This document shows, piece by piece, positions 4,590 through 5,604 of a stretch of 5,604 bases of DNA. The notes beneath the pieces are model-generated. The model was not told the origin of the DNA. It did not search any database and worked only from the letters and a program-made list of their open reading frames with translations. The translations under genes and the position numbers were made by a program. The DNA is from Candidatus Wirthbacteria bacterium CG2_30_54_11 (GTDB lineage: Bacteria; Patescibacteriota; CG2-30-54-11). The number at the start of each line of letters is the position of its first letter. Position 1 is the stretch's first letter. Location: assembly GCA_001873755.1 (NCBI GenBank), contig MNZT01000105.1, positions 1 to 5,604 of the forward strand, written 5' to 3'.

Positions 4590-5604
4590 GTGCTGGACGA
4601 AGAACACATCTCGAACATACTTGCCGAAACCGGCGAAAAGCCTTTTCGTCTGAACCAGATCAGACGGTGGGTCTATACCCGGGGTATGGTTGATTTTCAT
4701 CAGATGAGCGACCTTTCGGCGGCGCTCAAGGAGCGCCTGGCAGCGGAGATCAAGCCACTTTCGCTTGAGATCAAGACGCGTCTGACCAGCCGCGACAAGA
4801 GCACGGACAAACTTGCGCTGCTGCTTCATGATGGCCAGATGATAGAAATGGTTATTCTGAGAAATCTGACCGGTCGGGTGTCGGTCTGCATCTCCTCCCA
4901 GGTCGGCTGCGCGGTGGGCTGTGCTTTCTGCGCGACCGGACAGGGTGGCATCTGCCGTAATCTGACGGCGGAGGAGATAGCTGACCAAGTGCTGCTCGCG
5001 AGAGTTTTACTGAAGTCGGAAGTCGGAAGTCGGAAGTACGAAGTAGGAAGTACGAAGTCGGAAGTCGGAGGGACGAAGGAGACATTGCCGTCCAATGTGA
5101 TCATCATGGGCATGGGTGAGCCCTTCCTCAATTATGATGCGATCGTACAAGCTCTTGACCTCGTCAACCGACGGCTGAATATCGGCGGCAGACGGCTGAC
5201 CGTTTCGACAGTGGGCATCGTGCCGGGGATCAGGAAATTCGCCTCAGAAAACCTGCAGGTCAATCTGGCGGTTTCACTTCACTCGGTAGATCCCGAGGTG
5301 CGCAGTTCTCTCATCCCGATCAATGATACCTATCCGCTGCCCGAGCTGAAGGCGGCTGTTGAGAACTATATCGAGCTCACGCGCCGCAAGGTCTTTTTCG
5401 AATACATCATGCTGTCCGGGGTCAATGATTCCTTTGCCGATGCGCAGGCCCTGGCTGCCTGGCTGCCGGAGGACCTTTCCCATGTCAATCTCATCCGCTA
5501 CAATCAGGTCGCAGAATCCGAATTCGCTCCGAGCTCCCCCGAGGTGATAGCAGGATTTCAGAAGATCCTTCAGGACAAGGGTATTCCGACCACGCTCCGG
5601 CATC
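4590..5604 (+). CDS. rlmN: 23S rRNA (adenine2503-C2)-methyltransferase RlmN, 3' end outside window
   Basis: This radical-SAM enzyme methylates C2 of A2503 in 23S rRNA, and in some bacteria A37 of tRNA, in the cytoplasm. The frame stays open from GTG 4590 (or 4587) to the window end, giving 338 residues. The N-terminal helical domain has FRLNQIRRWVY. SVCISSQVGCAVGCAFCATG carries the cluster cysteines CxxxCxxC (107, 111, 114) and Cys100, equivalent to the catalytic Cys118 of E. coli. NVIIMGMGEPFLNYD is the SAM-binding GEP motif. AVSLHSVDPEVRSSLIPIN, FFEYIMLSGVND and HVNLIRYNQV are also family motifs. The visible part stops at TTLRH, just before the expected RGxDIxAACGQL segment with the methyl-carrying Cys, so this is truncation by the window rather than a defect. 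The oddity is 26 residues between VLLARVLLK and NVIIMGMGEP, mostly a seven-residue repeat (SEVGSRK, YEVGSTK, SEVGGTK) encoded by a DNA heptamer array. The segment is about 15 residues longer than in E. coli RlmN as I recall it. The gene likely has its own promoter. Confidence 0.95.
   Translation, partial: MLDEEHISNILAETGEKPFRLNQIRRWVYTRGMVDFHQMSDLSAALKERLAAEIKPLSLEIKTRLTSRDKSTDKLALLLHDGQMIEMVILRNLTGRVSVCISSQVGCAVGCAFCATGQGGICRNLTAEEIADQVLLARVLLKSEVGSRKYEVGSTKSEVGGTKETLPSNVIIMGMGEPFLNYDAIVQALDLVNRRLNIGGRRLTVSTVGIVPGIRKFASENLQVNLAVSLHSVDPEVRSSLIPINDTYPLPELKAAVENYIELTRRKVFFEYIMLSGVNDSFADAQALAAWLPEDLSHVNLIRYNQVAESEFAPSSPEVIAGFQKILQDKGIPTTLRH
5012..5081 (+). repeat. Tandem heptamer array (GAAGTCG)n inside rlmN
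   Basis: Ten consecutive 7-bp units: GAAGTCG at 5012, 5019 and 5026; GAAGTAC at 5033; GAAGTAG at 5040; GAAGTAC at 5047; GAAGTCG at 5054 and 5061; then degenerate GAGGGAC (5068) and GAAGGAG (5075). Eight are clear copies. Three units equal seven codons, so the protein repeats every seven residues and stays in the rlmN frame. Read on the other strand the array gives a Leu-Pro-Thr-Ser-Asp-Phe type translation, which is not a gene. Confidence 0.92.

Noticed and set aside
4533..4988. Minus-strand open frame of 151 codons
   Set aside because: It lies opposite rlmN motifs and runs across the promoter region; it has no recognisable protein features.
5012..5081. CRISPR-like array or frameshifted rlmN
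   Set aside because: The units are contiguous 7-mers without spacers, and the rlmN frame is the same before and after the array, so neither a CRISPR nor a broken gene is supported.
4826..5131. Minus-strand open frames rich in LPTSDF
   Set aside because: They are the reverse reading of the heptamer array and of rlmN, which is clearly coding on the + strand.

Overview
The window reads as ordinary bacterial chromosome with every supported gene on the + strand. It is most likely from a candidate-phyla-radiation (Patescibacteria-type) bacterium. I base this on recalled resemblance of two proteins to surface proteins common in those genomes: the gene ending at 779, with its NGADIAE / PGYAMR C-terminal domain, and the gene at 2699-4366, with SSANY, GDVHSN and a Gly/Asn-rich C-terminus ending in a GAWQEV tail. 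No search was possible, so this taxonomic call is tentative. TGA appears to be a normal stop.

Positions 3-4366 hold four tightly packed genes that look like one operon for the cell surface. They are: the C-terminal 258 residues of a large surface or fibre-like protein (cut by the window edge); a small secreted, extremely cysteine-rich protein with a C-terminal membrane anchor (802-1401); an N-terminally anchored protein with a helical-hairpin body resembling an alpha/alpha toroid (1398-2693); and a secreted beta-rich protein of the pilus/surface type (2699-4366). The gaps are 22 bp, a 4-bp ATGA overlap and 5 bp. The first two genes carry long G tracts (7 to 9 G).

Positions 4367-4589 are non-coding and dense in structure. 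They hold two GGGGGAGTT copies, three copies of GTTAACGGGTT (two direct, one inverted), a compound hairpin, an array of roughly 8-bp AACTCGTT units, and a long hairpin with 20-bp arms. The right arm of that hairpin covers the probable -35 box of a promoter with a TATACT -10 box.

From 4590 to the window edge lies rlmN, the radical-SAM 23S rRNA/tRNA adenine C2-methyltransferase. It lacks its last residues because of the window edge. The main surprise of the window is inside it: about ten tandem copies of a 7-bp unit (GAAGTCG) lie in frame in the loop after the iron-sulfur cluster segment. They add a KSEVGSR-type heptapeptide repeat to an otherwise conserved enzyme. Such DNA repeats usually lie between genes; here the array seems tolerated because 7 bp times 3 is 21 bp, so no stop arises and the peptide repeats every seven residues.
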